Shown: positions 23,945 through 35,090 of the stretch, piece by piece
How positions within the stretch are numbered: position 1 is the stretch's first letter
Layout: each line of letters begins with the position of its first letter
From: Phytophthora hibernalis
Lineage: Eukaryota > Oomycota > Peronosporomycetes > Peronosporales > Peronosporaceae
Direction: 5' to 3'
Length of the DNA: 64,000 bases
Assembly: GCA_012656075.1 (NCBI GenBank)
Contig: JAAKBF010000015.1
Coordinates: 124,001 to 188,000, forward strand
Made by a program: the position numbers and the translations under genes
The notes under the pieces: model-generated
Seen by the model: the letters and a program-made list of their open reading frames with translations, nothing else
What the model was told of the DNA's origin: nothing
Databases searched by the model: none

Positions 23945-24333
23945 AATACCACTCCGTTCCAGATCTATCGCACAATACCGGTATAAATGCTCTCCGGACA
24001 AGATGTTAGGGGCACGTGTGGCCAACAGATGAAGAGTTTTGGCAATGGGGATCATGGTGTTGGTGCGTGGTTGCCCATGGATTGCGAACTCTAAAATATA
24101 AATGCGTCGTAGACCTTTTCCGTAAGGTTTTCGTTGCGGTGGATAGGTGCTGTCCGCCACTCATTTTGGTCGTTTGCCTCCGACACGAGCCATCTCGCGA
24201 AGGCCAGCACACCATTCAAACCGCAAGCTCTACGTACGTCTTTTCATACCGCAAAAGTGCATCGGTATACTGGTATTTACCGGTAGAGCTAAAAGACAGC
24301 TTTCGTGCGATTGATCTGGAACGGAGTGGTATT
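23945..24333. repeat. Inverted-repeat element, about 390 bp (MITE-like)
   Basis: Arms 23945-23973 and 24305-24333 are reverse complements with one mismatch in 29 bp (AATACCACTCCGTTCCAGAT...). The interior has no credible gene. Size and arms fit a MITE or a solo inverted-repeat fragment; the true ends and target duplication are not defined. Confidence 0.6.
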
Positions 24334-24489
24334 GTGAATTCCGTTCATATTTAGCTTTTTGGCTCAATTTGTGGAATACCCCTTCAATTGACAGATGGGT
24401 CTCATTGGCCAAAATTGATTTTCTCGTTGCTTCTTACAGGTACCTCATTTCGAGATCTCTCGCTACGTTGCAGAGTTCGTGCTGCGTAG

Positions 24490-25010
24490 TAGCGCTTGCT
24501 GCCTGCGATCTATCGTTACACGTGTGGTGATCGAGTCCGTGATCCCCCTTTTGCACGTGTTGGTTGTGAAGATCGTGCCCGTGAAGCTCATGTTGCCCGT
24601 GTTACTCGTGGCCAGGGCATCTCGTTGTTGGCGTGGCGCTCGTTGCCCGTTGACGTCTCGCTGCTAGTGGTCCTCTCGCTGCCCGTGGACCTCTCGCTGC
24701 TAGTGGACCCCTCTGTGCTTGTGGCGCCCTAATTGCACGTTTTGGTTGCGAAGCTCGTGCCAGTGGGCCTCGTGTTGCCCGTGGTGCGCGTCGAGATCGT
24801 TCCCGTGAATATCTCACTACTCGTGGCCCTCGTTCCCGTGCGCCTCTAATTGCCCCTGCTGCTCGTGGAGCTTGTGCACGTGGATTTCTCGCCACTTGCC
24901 GAGATCGTGCTACGTATGCCCCCACATTGCTCACGGATTTCGTGCTGTGCGATCTAACGTTACTTTGTGGGATTCGAGCTTGGGTTGGACTCGTGGAGCT
25001 CGTGTTGTGC
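24490..25010. repeat. Low-complexity, degenerate minisatellite (CTCGTnnCCGTGG-like)
   Basis: Short units such as CTCGCTGCCCGTGGACCT recur with drift, giving an Arg/Ala/Gly/Pro-rich minus-strand frame (24602-25048) without domain. The composition explains the long open frame; no gene is called. Confidence 0.55.
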
Positions 25011-25789
25011 GTGAACGATGGCATCGTTAAAGGCCTATCTGTTTCCACCAGTCTCGGGGTAGGGATTTCAGGTTATTGATTCTCTCTGTGAGCCTATTAT
25101 AAAGGAATCCACTGCTACAAAGCAGCATGCTCACCCGAATACGGTATTTAACTGCTTGTAAGGAAGTCCCAAGAGCAACAAAGATCTCAACGTAGGTGTC
25201 GCGCTCGCCTGCTGTCGCCTTCACAATTTGCTGTACATGTACTACCAATCGGTAGATGTTGGAGGCCACACGCTGATACACTACCCTTGACACTGGGCTG
25301 CGACGCCGTTCAGGATACGGGAGACTCGGACGCGTTCCTGGGATGCCTGGGTTGGCGATGTTGACGCCATCTTGAAGACTGCCAGACGCACGAGAAAACT
25401 AGCACACATCATATGCTATTTGATAGTGGGACGATTATCGGCCGATCGATTCAATCAATCGGCCCTGAAAATTTTAGTAGAACCCATAATGTATGATAAG
25501 GTAAAATGCCAGTTCTGACACGGTGCGCTTTTTCCACCAATTAAAACCTCAAAACAAATGCGTTCTCACAGGTCATTGGCTAGTCTATTTTCGGATCAGT
25601 TGTTGGCACGGTTCGCAGGGTGTTTATCATTTTTAATACAGTCAATAAGCCTCTGTGGCCTCCACGCATTTATGGGCTCCATGCGTTCGAGATGGAGGAG
25701 ACCACGTACACCAACTGGCGCGTGTAGCTACAAGGCTGCGATTACGCGGACGTCGCCTCTGCCACTGCGGACACTGTTTCGGTAGGTCA
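25011..25789. other. Spacer with a near-palindrome
   Basis: No gene recognised. A 25-bp near-palindrome (GGCCGATCGATTCAATCAAT...) lies at about 25440-25464. It could belong to an inverted repeat of the neighbouring pogo-like copy, but that is unproved. Confidence 0.3.
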
Positions 25790-26595
25790 AGAGGGCACAC
25801 GATGTTGATCAACTGGGGCCCGGGCGACCTGGCCCTAAGATTCTGGTTCCTACCGAGCTAGAAGGTGACCTGGCGGAGTGGGTAACCGCAATGCAGAGTT
25901 GCGGGGTGCCGGAGATAATCTTCGTGGAGTGGCTCCAGTTTTTTGGGGGCAGATCACCGAACTGAAGAAGCCCGTGGTGTTAATCGTGGACAACAGCTTC
26001 ACGCACAGGTAAGCAAATGGCTACATCAACCCTGCTCAAAACGTTATTCTAACCCATATCATTTTTACCGGGTTTATGGAATTATAGAGGCAGCTGAGAC
26101 GTGTGTCGAGTGCGGAATCATGCTGTTGACATTGCCGGCTAAAGCGACCCACCTCTTTCAACCCTTGGACGTTGCACTGTTCAAACCTTACAAGGACTGT
26201 GTACAAGAGCTTATGCTTAAGCGGCTGTGCGCTGTCAACGACCCCGTGCTCAGGAAGTCCAAGGCAATTGAAATCGCCTGTACGGCGTACCGTCGAGCCC
26301 TCGCAGACCAGCCAGCGAGCTCCGTCAATGGTTTCTGGGAGTGTGGCATCTGGCCATTGTCATCAGTAGCGCTGAAAGCGCGCTTGGACTTGTATAGAAG
26401 TGGCGGATAGAGCTGTCAACGTTTAGGGGTCTAAACCCCGGAAACTTAGCCAACCTAAACTCAGAGTCGGGTTTGCTAAACGTTTCTAAACACCCGCAGT
26501 TTACGTGACTAAGTTTTTGTATATAATAAAAAGTTCAAGTGAATGGATCTTACAGACTGAAAGGGTCGTTCTGGAGTGATCACCTGTAGTTGATA

Positions 26596-26826
26596 ATGGA
26601 CGAGCTCCGGCAGGCGGACCCTGCACCGCAGTCTTTGCCGATTTCTTCGATTGACACCACCAGTGTGCCGCCGTCAACGCCTCTACGAACTCCGACATCA
26701 AGTCTGCCACCAAGCAGTCGAGAACGGTCCACGCGCACGCGCAAGCAGCGGAGAACGTACAGTCCGTCTCCTCGCGAAACACCAACGCCACATAGCACTA
26801 GGACGACAAGTATTCATCGCAGATAA
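26596..26826 (+). CDS. Small Pro/Ser/Thr/Arg-rich ORF inside the hAT element
   Basis: A 76-residue frame from ATG 26596 rich in S, T, P and R, with no domain. It could be a remnant of a transposase N-terminus or chance. Codon context gives no strong support. Confidence 0.2.
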   Translation: MDELRQADPAPQSLPISSIDTTSVPPSTPLRTPTSSLPPSSRERSTRTRKQRRTYSPSPRETPTPHSTRTTSIHRR

Positions 26827-27576
26827 TTCGCGCCGTATGAAACAACAGCAGACGTCTGATCGGACGCGACAACAAAGGCGAGGTACATCCGCTCAAGAGC
26901 AGCGCTGAAAAATCTCTGGTGACACCGAAACGATAGCACTATTCAAGTTCATAATATACATTTGTTGCTTGCAGTGATGTGTCGCCGAATTTGTTGGAAA
27001 ATATCGACGCGAAGGGAAAGTAACAACGCGGTGCAGGTCTTGCACCTGGGGAAAGCAACTGCTGCTGACGAACCTGCTGCTTCTTCGCGGCAGCCGGTTT
27101 GGTCTTGGCCGTCTCGTTCGAGTCGTTCTAGTGAGGCTCCTCTTGACTGGCAGTTGGCGCCGGCTCCTGCTCCACGGTCTACGTGGTCGAAATTACGGTG
27201 CTGTGTCGTCGGGCACTACTCATACGCAGCATGGCAAGCCCCGGGAGATGTCTTCGTCGTCCAGGAGTCTGGGTGCCATTGACATCTCACTGCTCACGTC
27301 GAACAGGAAACGCGAGCGGCTCATGAGGTCGCTCATGTTCGCGAACTTCACCATGGACTGCTCCAGCTACGACATGCAGACCGGGCATCAGGTCAGGTAT
27401 CGAGAAAATCGAGCAAACTGATCCCGAGAAGGTACTCTCCACGGCGGCGAACGCCAGCAGACGCTCCAGGTAGGATGATACCTACGAGTCAGCCCGCTTG
27501 ACCAGTCCGCGCAAATCCGAGCTCTTGGTCTTCTTGCTTGGGCTGGGGTGCTGCTGTATTAATCCTTTCCGCTTCT

Positions 27577-27690
27577 CCCTGAGTTGCTGTCGCCCCTGGG
27601 CCAGCGTCTTCTGCCTGTCCGAGCCTGCTTTCCGTTTCACCCTGAGTTGCTAGCGCCCCTGGACCAGAGTCTTCTGCTTGTCCGGGCCCG
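27577..27690. repeat. 63-bp direct duplication
   Basis: A unit starting CCCTGAGTTGCT occurs at 27577 and again at 27640 with few differences. On the minus strand it encodes a GQAED(S/A)GPGA-type duplication in a frame of 74 codons (27713-27489) of unknown meaning. Confidence 0.6.
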
Positions 27691-28060
27691 CCCCTGTTGT
27701 AGTTTGATCTCATAGATGAAGCTTGACCAGAGCGCTTTCACGAGAGCGTGCTGTTCGCTGAGCGACCGCTTAAATTTAGGTGGGCCACATCTAAACTTAA
27801 CTGCAGGGGTTAAGGTTTTGTGCAAACGTTTACAAGGTTTAGAGGTTGTGCGAAACGTTGACAGCTCTAGTGGCGGAGTCAACGGAAAACTGGGTACAGC
27901 GGAGTGGCTGAAACACCGTGAAGCGGTCATCGAAGAGGTGCGTAACGAGGTGCTGCTGCTCCCCATGTTGCTGTGGCCGGCAAAAAGAAAGCGCTCCACT
28001 GTGGACGTCGCAGGAAGGCTCGTAACGAAAGAACGGCTGATGGCAGGCGCATACGAGTAG

Positions 28061-28608
28061 GTAATTTATACCGTGCCACTAATTGGTCCAGCTAAAATCC
28101 TCTTAAATGCACCTCTAAATTTCGACCGTCGTAACTTTTACATTGTATGCATCCTCAGTCCACAAAAATATCACTGGATAGATCTATTCTTCTTCTTGTT
28201 ATCTATCAGTTTGCGTACGAAGAATTTTGCTTATAGCGGTAAACTGTGCGACGATTTCGGAGCAGCTTTGAAACCGTAATTGGCACTTTACCATAGCAAT
28301 GGCAGAGCCGCTGCGGACACTCTAAATGGGTATTTGTATATATGTCCACAGCACAAGGCCCTTTACCGCAAATCACGGTGATCATGCAACGTTTTCGTAA
28401 AAACTCTATCAGTGTGTCTTTTCTTTTTCTTTCCAATACGACGAAACTTTTGTATGTGAGATGGTCAATTAGTTTTTACAGCCTCAAACATACTTTGTAC
28501 GATTTGGTTTCTACTTTTACGGCCTGGCATCTGTTTGTTTATACAGCAATGCAACCATTTCATTTCTGATTCTGATATTATGTGCACCATTGCAGCGGCT
28601 GTGCTATT
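28061..28608. other. Spacer, no gene seen
   Basis: AT-rich; open frames here lack motifs. Confidence 0.3.
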
Positions 28609-28628
28609 CTCTGGATTTAAATCCAGAG
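28609..28628. repeat. 20-bp perfect palindrome
   Basis: CTCTGGATTTAAATCCAGAG, directly beside the detached ankyrin N-terminal fragment. Confidence 0.8.
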
Positions 28629-28750
28629 TTGAGGCAACACCACGGAAGTGTCCAGGAAGACAGACACAGTGTCCACCACGTGCGACAGAGAGCCGAAGCC
28701 AGGCCTATCACGGGAAAGGACCCTCACTGTCACAAGCGGATCCACCGTGG
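28629..28750 (-). pseudogene. Detached N-terminal fragment of the ankyrin family
   Basis: Minus strand reads TVDPLVTVRVLSRDRPGFGS, then HVVDTVSVFLDTSV, nearly the same as residues 2-38 of the ankyrin locus starting at 42788. The nucleotide match over about 115 bp is close, with only a scatter of differences from 42669-42785. No repeats follow, so this is an isolated piece of the N-terminal module. Confidence 0.8.
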
Positions 28751-29105
28751 GAAGCTTCAGTTTTTGTAATCCATACCAAATTCAAGTTAAGAATACGTAT
28801 ACTCAAACTGCACAATTAGATCAAAGCCAATTTTAGAATACGTGCACTCAAATCATGTGGTCAAACATTTTTAGTGCCGTAATCTTCAAGACAGGAAAAT
28901 CTACCACATTCACTAGCTGCAGCATTTTCTATCTCCCAGTATTGCAGCACGGAATGCAGAATAACGCTCAGGTACGTCATACGCTACCAAACATTCCATC
29001 AAGATCGGTAGTGCTGGGGTCGATTGAGATCTCCGATCAAAAGACTTAAGTATTAATACCTCTGTATTATTTCCTGTGTTGATCGCTCCAAACTATCCTC
29101 AAACT
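28751..29105. other. Spacer, no gene seen
   Basis: No recognisable coding. The plus frame 28855-29049 has no motif. Confidence 0.3.
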
Positions 29106-30100
29106 TTACGGCGCTTGTTGGTCTGGTCGGTAGGCAGGATAGTGCTCGAGAATACACGCTCGGATCTCTGGCGTTTTGCTGTTTGAGGTCGAAAGCAGCG
29201 TCTTCATTTCACATCGTTGTTGCAGTTGGGAATGAAGAAACAGAAACAGTTCGAAATGATTGTTGGCAGCTGCACCATTGATCGCTGCGCTAGTGCACCC
29301 TCTGGACGATGAGCCCACAGCCACTGTATCACACGTAGATGGTTGCGCTCCGCAGCTTTTCTATGGCTTTTGTCGTACAACCTTCACTGCGATTATAGTG
29401 CAGCCATTTAACGACGTCCAAAGAGCCATGCTCAGCAGCGCTATCCATAGCAGTAGTCGTGCATCCCTCCGAACGGTGCTCATGTAGCCAGTGAACAACT
29501 GCCAAATGACCCTTTGCTGCAGCTTCGTCCACGGCCACCATCGTACAACCGGCACTGGCATTGTAGTGCAACCACTGCACGACATCCAAGTGTCCATTCT
29601 TTGCTGCCCAATTCATGGCTATTGCTGAATATCCTTCAGATCTGTGTTCACGGAACCACTGCAGCACCTCCATACGCCCTCGCCCTGCTGCCCAATCCAT
29701 AGCAGATAGTGAGCATCCCTCTCTGCGATTATGTTGTAACCATTTTACAACTTTCAAGTGGCCTTCGATAGCTGCGCAGTCTATCGCTCCTTTTGTACAT
29801 ATCTTTCTCGATTCCGCAGCTAGCTCGTCTCTCTTGCGTTTTCTGGTATTCCCAAGAATGGACTTTTCGAATTCATGCAAATACATGACCACATCCAAGT
29901 ATCCTCATCGAGCAGCTGTATCCATTGCACCGACGGCAACAGATTTCCCACCCAGTTTACTGGTATTGCCAAAAATATCAATTTCCGGGACATACGGTAC
30001 TACTTTATGTGACTCACAACGGTCTCGTCTACAAACTCATTTAACCAGCAGATGCAGTCCCGTTGTGAGTTACGGTATGGTATAACTGCGTCGGCCACCA
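29106..30100 (-). pseudogene. Ankyrin-repeat protein, broken (29.1-30.1 kb)
   Basis: Read on the minus strand. Near 30060, ICWLNEFVDETVVSHIK matches the pre-repeat region of the sister loci. AMDTAAR then meets an in-frame TGA and continues GYLDVVMYLHEFEKSIL with a basic KRKRDE linker. Five 28-residue units follow (for example AIDCAAIEGHLKVVKWLQHN and AMNWAAKNGHLDVVQWLHYN). Frameshifts near 29960-30010, 29350 and 29300 break the frame. The last piece reads AAINGAAANNHFELFLFLHS and ends ILEHYPAYRPDQQAP, a C-terminal cap like that of the 56-kb locus (LLEQYPEY). The N-terminal FLDSSVELPL module is absent, so the copy is also 5'-truncated. Confidence 0.8.
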
Positions 30101-30312
30101 GAGCCAACAACCAACCGCTTTTCCATTTTGCGAACCACCATGGGCACCTCCATCAATTCTACACCTTCCCCGATGTTGTAAGATCACTTTATCTTCACTG
30201 CTTTAAGGACCGATGCCGTGCTGTGCACGGAGAAACTCTGGATTTGGTTTCCAAGATTCTCCGTGTAATTAAGAAGAACTGGTCACGTTGCCGAGGATAA
30301 TGAGAATTACAA

Positions 30313-30729
30313 CAATTTATACGAGGCCTTCAGCAAGAAATATCCACGAGGGTTCGACCAACCGCATGACGATCGCCAAGCTCCTGAGTTACCACGCGAC
30401 CAAGTTTGACGAGGAGATGACGTCGCTGGATCGCGCATGTCCGAAAGACAGCCCGGGATCTACTACGTGACGGGCGAGAGCGAGCAAGAAGTTGGTGGAG
30501 AGCTCGCCGTTCAATGACAAGCCCAAGAAGAAGGTCTGCGAGATGGTCTTTTGGTTGAGGTCGTAGACAAGTACGGTGTGCAGTAGCTTCAGGAGTACAA
30601 GGGCAAGAAGCTCATCTGCGCCACCAAGGAGGACCCCATAGATGGAGGAGACCGAGAACGAAGACAAGTCGTTCAAGGATGCCAAGGTCGCCACCGAGGG
30701 CCTGTGCAAGTCCATGAAAGAATTTTTAA
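30313..30729 (+). pseudogene. HSP90 fragment, frameshifted
   Basis: Pieces in different plus frames follow the order of the HSP90 middle domain: LYEAFSK, then IHEGSTNRMTIAKLLSYHAT, FDEEMTSLD, GIYYVTGESE, LVESSPFNDKPKKKVCEMVF, VDKYGVQ (stop) LQEYKGKKLICATKED, and EGLCKSMKEFL. The spacing matches a continuous HSP90 stretch of about 140 residues with several indels and an in-frame TAG. There are no flanking exons, so it is a dispersed fragment and not the functional chaperone gene. It ends 22 bp before the tail of the oppositely oriented helicase relic, so capture by that element is possible. Confidence 0.85.
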
Positions 30730-30750
30730 TACACACATTATGCTCATACT

Positions 30751-31319
30751 TCAGGTTCTAAACGTTGGTGTAGAGTTGCTGCTGGTTGCGGCTTCCATGT
30801 CTTGGAGCCTTTGCGTTTCTGCGATTGCATCTTGATTCGGTTTGAAGTATTGAAGAAAGTCGAGCGATAGAGGCTCCATTAGAAAAAGTTGCTTCATCAT
30901 TTTGACGCGCGTGACTGCTACGTAGAAAGATGATTGTTGTGGGTTGCGCCTGTCGAATGCCTCAGCGGCCTGTACCATTCACTCCACAGTTAAATCTTGG
31001 CATTTGTCACTGGTGATTGAAAATGCAGGAATTAGGGAACTTGGTTTATAGTGATGGAGAATGTGCGCGATGTCATGTCGACTTTCACTCCTTTTGCGAG
31101 TATCGGAGCAATTCCAGTCGGTAACGACGTTAGCAATGGTGTATGGCTGTGATCTCTCAGCTTGATATACACGTCCGGCAGTTGTGTGTGAATTTGATAT
31201 TGAATTCCGTCAAGCGTTTCTGTTCGTGATGAATCGCCAGAGGCACCCTTGAAGTCCGCAACCCACGCGGCTCCGCAATGGTCCCAGTACACGAGGTTTT
31301 GCTGTAGAAGAAAATTCAA
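30751..31319 (-). pseudogene. Helitron/PIF1-type helicase C-terminal fragment
   Basis: Minus strand: YWDHCGAAWVADFKGASGDS, then LPTGIAPILAKG, FSITSDKCQDLTVE and SSFYVAVTRVKMMKQL. The FSITxDKxQ and YVAVTRV motifs are the late helicase motifs (V and VI) of the PIF1/Helitron superfamily. A frameshift near 31035 and an in-frame TGA after LTVE (about 30979) break it. The ATPase Walker A part is not present, so only the C-terminal third remains. Helitron termini were not found. A cellular PIF1 fragment is the alternative. Confidence 0.65.
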
Positions 31320-31758
31320 CGTTCAGTTTAAGAATGTTCGATTGCCTCCTTACTTAATTCTATACTACGAGGCGCAACGTCGCATTCGCCACTAAAGTGT
31401 GCGCAGCTGTACGCGAGGCATTTAGCGCAAGCCTCATTCCGTTACCGTTCTGAAGCTTCCTCTGCTTCATGTAGTGGCTGTTGCTGCTTCGAAGTTTATT
31501 TAGCTTTATGTGATTCATGCAGTTGTTGTTGCTGCTTCGATGTGCACAGTATTTTGCTGCGTGCAGCGAAAACAAGAGCGTTTGATGAAGTTCAATTCAT
31601 ATAACGCAACGTCTCGTTGTAGTACTGGGTGATTTACCTGCTATACCTGCTACATTTGCGTTACATTTGTATCAGTTATTAGCACTGTTTTAGGTTTATC
31701 ATCTGGGTTTATCTCGTAAAACCTGGGGTTTTCTAAAAATAAACCACTCGCTGCTGCG
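31320..31758. other. Spacer with short imperfect direct repeats
   Basis: TTGCTGCTTCGA-centred units of about 50 bp occur twice near 31450-31545. No gene is seen. Confidence 0.35.
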
Positions 31759-32820
31759 GTGGTCGCGAGCCAGGTTGGGAGAGATAAAGCTCGATCGGTA
31801 TCGAATGAAACCATGCTGGAAGCCGCCACAAAAGTTGCTGGAGGTTGTTCAATGGCTTTGTTCTGCACCCACACGATTAATCTGTTTAGACCACGCCGAG
31901 ATGGTGATAGCTTGGTCTTTGCGATGGACGAAGCTGCGAGCAACGGTCACTTGGATATTGTGAAACATATCCAAGAGGTGGCCCCATCAATGGAAGTGGA
32001 GTTTTCAAGAAAGCGAAAGCTAGGTAGCATGGAAGCCTTGGAAAGTCGCATGTTTGGAAAGCGGGCCATGCACGGGGTATTAACTGTACCACAGAGGCGA
32101 TGAACGGCGCAGCTGCTAATAATGATTTGGATATGGTGCAGTGGCTTGACAGGCATCGAACTGAGGGATGTACGGCATATACGATGGATATTGCTGCTGG
32201 CAATGGTCACCATCAGATGGTGCAATGGCTGCATGCTCATAGTACGGATGGCTGCACGACCAGGGCGATGGACGGTGCTGTAATCAACGGTCACCTTGAC
32301 GTGATCAAGTGGCTCCACGATAACACGACTGCGGGGTGCCGATGGACATTGCTGCAGCTACCGGTCGTCTCGATATTGTCAAGCGGTTACATGAAACCAG
32401 GACTGAAGGCTGCACAACGGAAGCTATGGACAGGCAGCCGCAAACGGTCACCTGGAAGTTGTAAAATGGCTCCATGAGCATCGCCCGGAAGGCTGTACCA
32501 ATGACGCAATAGACAACGCAGCATCCAACGGCCACCTCGGTGTAATCAAGTGGCTGCACCGGAACCGGAAAGCGAGATGCTCCGATAGAGCAATGGTTCT
32601 AGCCGCGAGAGGGGATCACGTCCAAGTGATGCAATGGTTTCACAAGCATCGCCCCGGTGACTGCACCACTCCAGCAATTGACCAGGCAGCGTTGTACGGT
32701 GCATTTGAAGCAACGCTCTTCCTTCGTCGGGTGCGAAATGAGCGTATGAGTCGAAAAATCATGGCAAACCCCGTGACGAATAATCCGGGCTTTGAAGAGT
32801 TGATTGATGAGGAGGAGTGA
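31759..32820 (+). pseudogene. Ankyrin-repeat protein, broken (31.8-32.8 kb)
   Basis: Plus strand. It opens without an ATG in a decayed pre-repeat region (KLLEVVQWLCSA), then VFAMDEAASNGHLDIVKHIQ, a basic SRKRKL linker, and AMNGAAANNDLDMVQWL with at least six further 28-residue units. Frameshifts lie near 31850, 32085, 32335 (net loss of about 10 nt) and 32435 (one G missing from GACAGG(G)CAGCC). The end, QAALYGAFEATLFLRRVRNE, then an acidic tail FEELIDEEE and a stop at 32820, looks like a native C-terminus. The N-terminal FLDSSVELPL module is absent. Confidence 0.8.
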
Positions 32821-33239
32821 ACAGTACTTCGAAGTATAAGCTAAGGCTCACATGGTTTGTGATTTATGCTAACAGGAGTCAAAATTTAGTTTTGAAACAA
32901 AAACTGAGACCGGGGTATGTGAACAAGGTCGAAACGGCAGAGATGGCACCAACGGGAGAAGCTGGTGGGGCTTTGGATCGGAACAACAGCGTCACGCTCA
33001 GCAGACATTCGTTTCTAATTTGAATTGGGTTTCTAAATGAGTGTCTACGAATGTGATTAGAAATTTTGAAATTGAATTTGTTGCATGTAATGTCAGGTCA
33101 GAGTGGCCGACCTGAAGCGTGGTCAAACAGTTTGACTGTGGCACGTGGTCAAGGCGCCATGCAGCCTCCAGATATTATTGCACGTTAATGCATCTGGAAC
33201 AGCAGTGAACGTGGTGAAGGCTGAGAGAAAGGGCTCCGT
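32821..33239. other. Spacer between ankyrin loci
   Basis: No gene is seen. The last 60 bp may be decayed N-terminal module of the next ankyrin locus (HVV-like codons out of frame). Confidence 0.35.
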
Positions 33240-34872
33240 TTGGACTCGTCAGTGGAGCTTTCCCTCTTGAAAGCGTTCGAATTTGGGTCACTCGAGCTTC
33301 TAAATCGGATTTGGGAGGGCAACGATACACCTGGAAAGGCGATCCCAATACGCGACTGTATCGGCCCTCGATGGTCTCTTCGTCCATTTCTAAGAACAGA
33401 TCCCCAGTACAAAAACTTTCAGTTCCGGAAATCGCTGCTTGTGGCGGTTAGAAATGACGATTTCGAAATGGTGGAATGGTTGGTGGGCCATTTTCAAGAC
33501 TGAAATCACCTCTGATGTGGTTGCCTTGGCGGTCCAATTAGGGAAACTGAAGATGCTCAAATACTTTCACAAATTGAGTTTGGGGTCAGAGACAGTTGAA
33601 GTTTTACGTGACGTAAATTGGAGTTGGCCTAACATGAAGGCAGCGGCACGAAATGGGCACACGAACGTTGTATGGTGGATGTGGAAAAACATACCAGCGG
33701 CTCAAGATAAAATGACAGTGCATGGATGTTGCCATTTGGGGAGGCGATGTGTTGTTAGCTGACTGGATACTGGACAACACCAATGTTTCCACTCAAGATT
33801 TAAAATGGCCTACGTACGATTCGAATACCGAGATGCTCGATTGGCTGTACGACCACGGCTGCCGTGACAGAGCTGATGACTTGCTCGTCAACGTTGCTAG
33901 ATGTGGCAATCTTGATGTAGCCAAGTGGATCCACGAGAAAAATCTTGCTCGCTGTCAAGCCTGGGGAGAGCGCAACCCAACGTTGCTAGCAGCGACAAAG
34001 GGCCATCTAGAAGTAGCAAAATTCCTGTTTTCGAGCGGGTACGGTACTTGCTCGGAAGGGGCAATGATGTTTGCAGCGCGCTTTGGGCACCTGGAGACAG
34101 TCAAATGGCTAATCAGCGAATTTGGTGAGGATCCCGGATGGACCTTTTTAAAAAGTGGCCAAGTTACCCTACAGTTATCGATGTTCCCGTCTTCGCAATG
34201 GATGGAGCTGCGAGCAAGGGACATTTCGATGTGCTACTCTATCTACAGGAGGTCGACACGAAAATCCCCAAGATTAACGGAAAGCGCAGACGAGATGGAG
34301 GTCGGACGAAAGGGACTATGGCAGGAAAAGGAGTAAAGTGTACGAAAAAAGCGATCGAAGGCGCAGCTCAAGGTGGACACCTAAAAATCATCAAGTGGCT
34401 ACTCGGCAACAGACCAGACGCGAAATGCACCCCACGCGCGATGGATTTAGCAGCCTTAGGTGGCCACTTAGATGTCATCAAATGGCTACACGAGCACAGA
34501 TCCGAAGGCTGTACGGCAGCAGCGATGGATTATGCTTCTGTTCAAGGTCACCTTGCTGTTATGCAATGGTTACACACAAATCGAGTGGAAGGGTGCACGG
34601 CAGCGGCAATGGATCGTGCTGCTCACTGGGGTCATATCAATGTTGTAAAGTGGCTACATGTAAATCGAAGCGAGGGCTGCACAGTGACGGCCATGAACAA
34701 AGCTGCAAGAGCCGGGAATCTTGCAAGCGTGAAATGGCTAACAACGCATCGCACCGAGGGGTGTTCCACGTTAGCATCTTACTCCGCTGCGATGATGGAC
34801 CATTTTGACGTGCTTCTTTTCTTGTACTGTCATTTTCCAGACAAGTTTGTTAACGTTCAGAATGGAGTGTGA
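33240..34872 (+). pseudogene. Ankyrin-repeat protein, broken (33.2-34.9 kb)
   Basis: Plus strand. It starts inside the N-terminal module (LDSSVELSLLKAFEFGSLEL then LNRIW) and continues YKNFQFRKSLLVAVRNDDFE. Frameshifts near 33495, 33720 and 34140 pass through EITSDVVALAVQLGKLKMLK, MDVAIWGGDVLLADWILDN and VFAMDGAASKGHFDVLLYLQ. Then a basic KINGKRRRDGG linker and five or six units such as AMDLAALGGHLDVIKWLHEH run to a stop at 34872. The layout (N-module, irregular ankyrins, basic linker, regular 28-residue repeats, cap) is shared with the other loci. No start codon remains in the right frame. Confidence 0.8.
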
Positions 34873-35090
34873 GCCCTTCTTCCCGGAAATGAAAACGTGG
34901 ATTCGCGATAAGTGGTAGCTGTTGTGTGTGGACCAAAAGCATTCTGGTTTATGATCAGAAAGAAATACATCATCACGGCATGTTCTCAAAGCGAGGCAAA
35001 CATAAAAATAAAACCGAACAACTAAATTCACGGATAAAAGAGAAGTGATTTCAGACCAAGAATCAACCAACTTCGTGTGAACGTGGGTCT

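Larger units (their letters stand above)
26408..27869. mobile_element. hAT-type DNA element (non-autonomous) with 8-bp target duplication
   Basis: Perfect 14-bp terminal inverted repeats TAGAGCTGTCAACG (26408-26421) and its complement (27856-27869) are flanked by direct repeats GTGGCGGA (26400-26407 and 27870-27877). The TAGAG start, 8-bp duplication and many CTAAAC/GTTTAG subterminal motifs at both ends are hAT hallmarks. Inside there is no recognisable hAT transposase, only short frames and a 63-bp duplication. Removing the element plus one GTGGCGGA restores the pogo frame, so it is a clean, later insertion. Confidence 0.85.
25790..28060 (+). pseudogene. Pogo-like (DDE_1) transposase, deleted and split by a hAT insertion
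   Basis: Plus strand: GRPGPKILVPTELEGDLAEW (about 25828-25890) is the helix-turn-helix part. KKPVVLIVDN (about 25967) carries a catalytic Asp. After a GT-AG intron-like segment (about 26008-26090) come MLLTLPAKATHLFQPLDVAL and FKPYKDCVQ (26120-26210), typical of the pogo/Tigger core. The frame reaches RSGG at 26407, is interrupted by a 1.46-kb insertion, and resumes in the same frame at 27878 with VNGKLGTAEWLKHREAV, ending with DVAGRLVTKER and a stop at 28060. The middle of the catalytic domain is also missing (read jumps near 25900-25960), so it was defective before or besides the insertion. Inverted repeats of the host element were not identified. Confidence 0.75.

Noticed and set aside
24602..25048. 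Arg/Ala/Pro-rich minus frame
   Set aside because: Low-complexity translation of a degenerate minisatellite.
29514..30085. Plus-strand frames over the ankyrin locus
   Set aside because: Antisense shadows of 28-residue repeats; they mirror the repeat period and have no motif.
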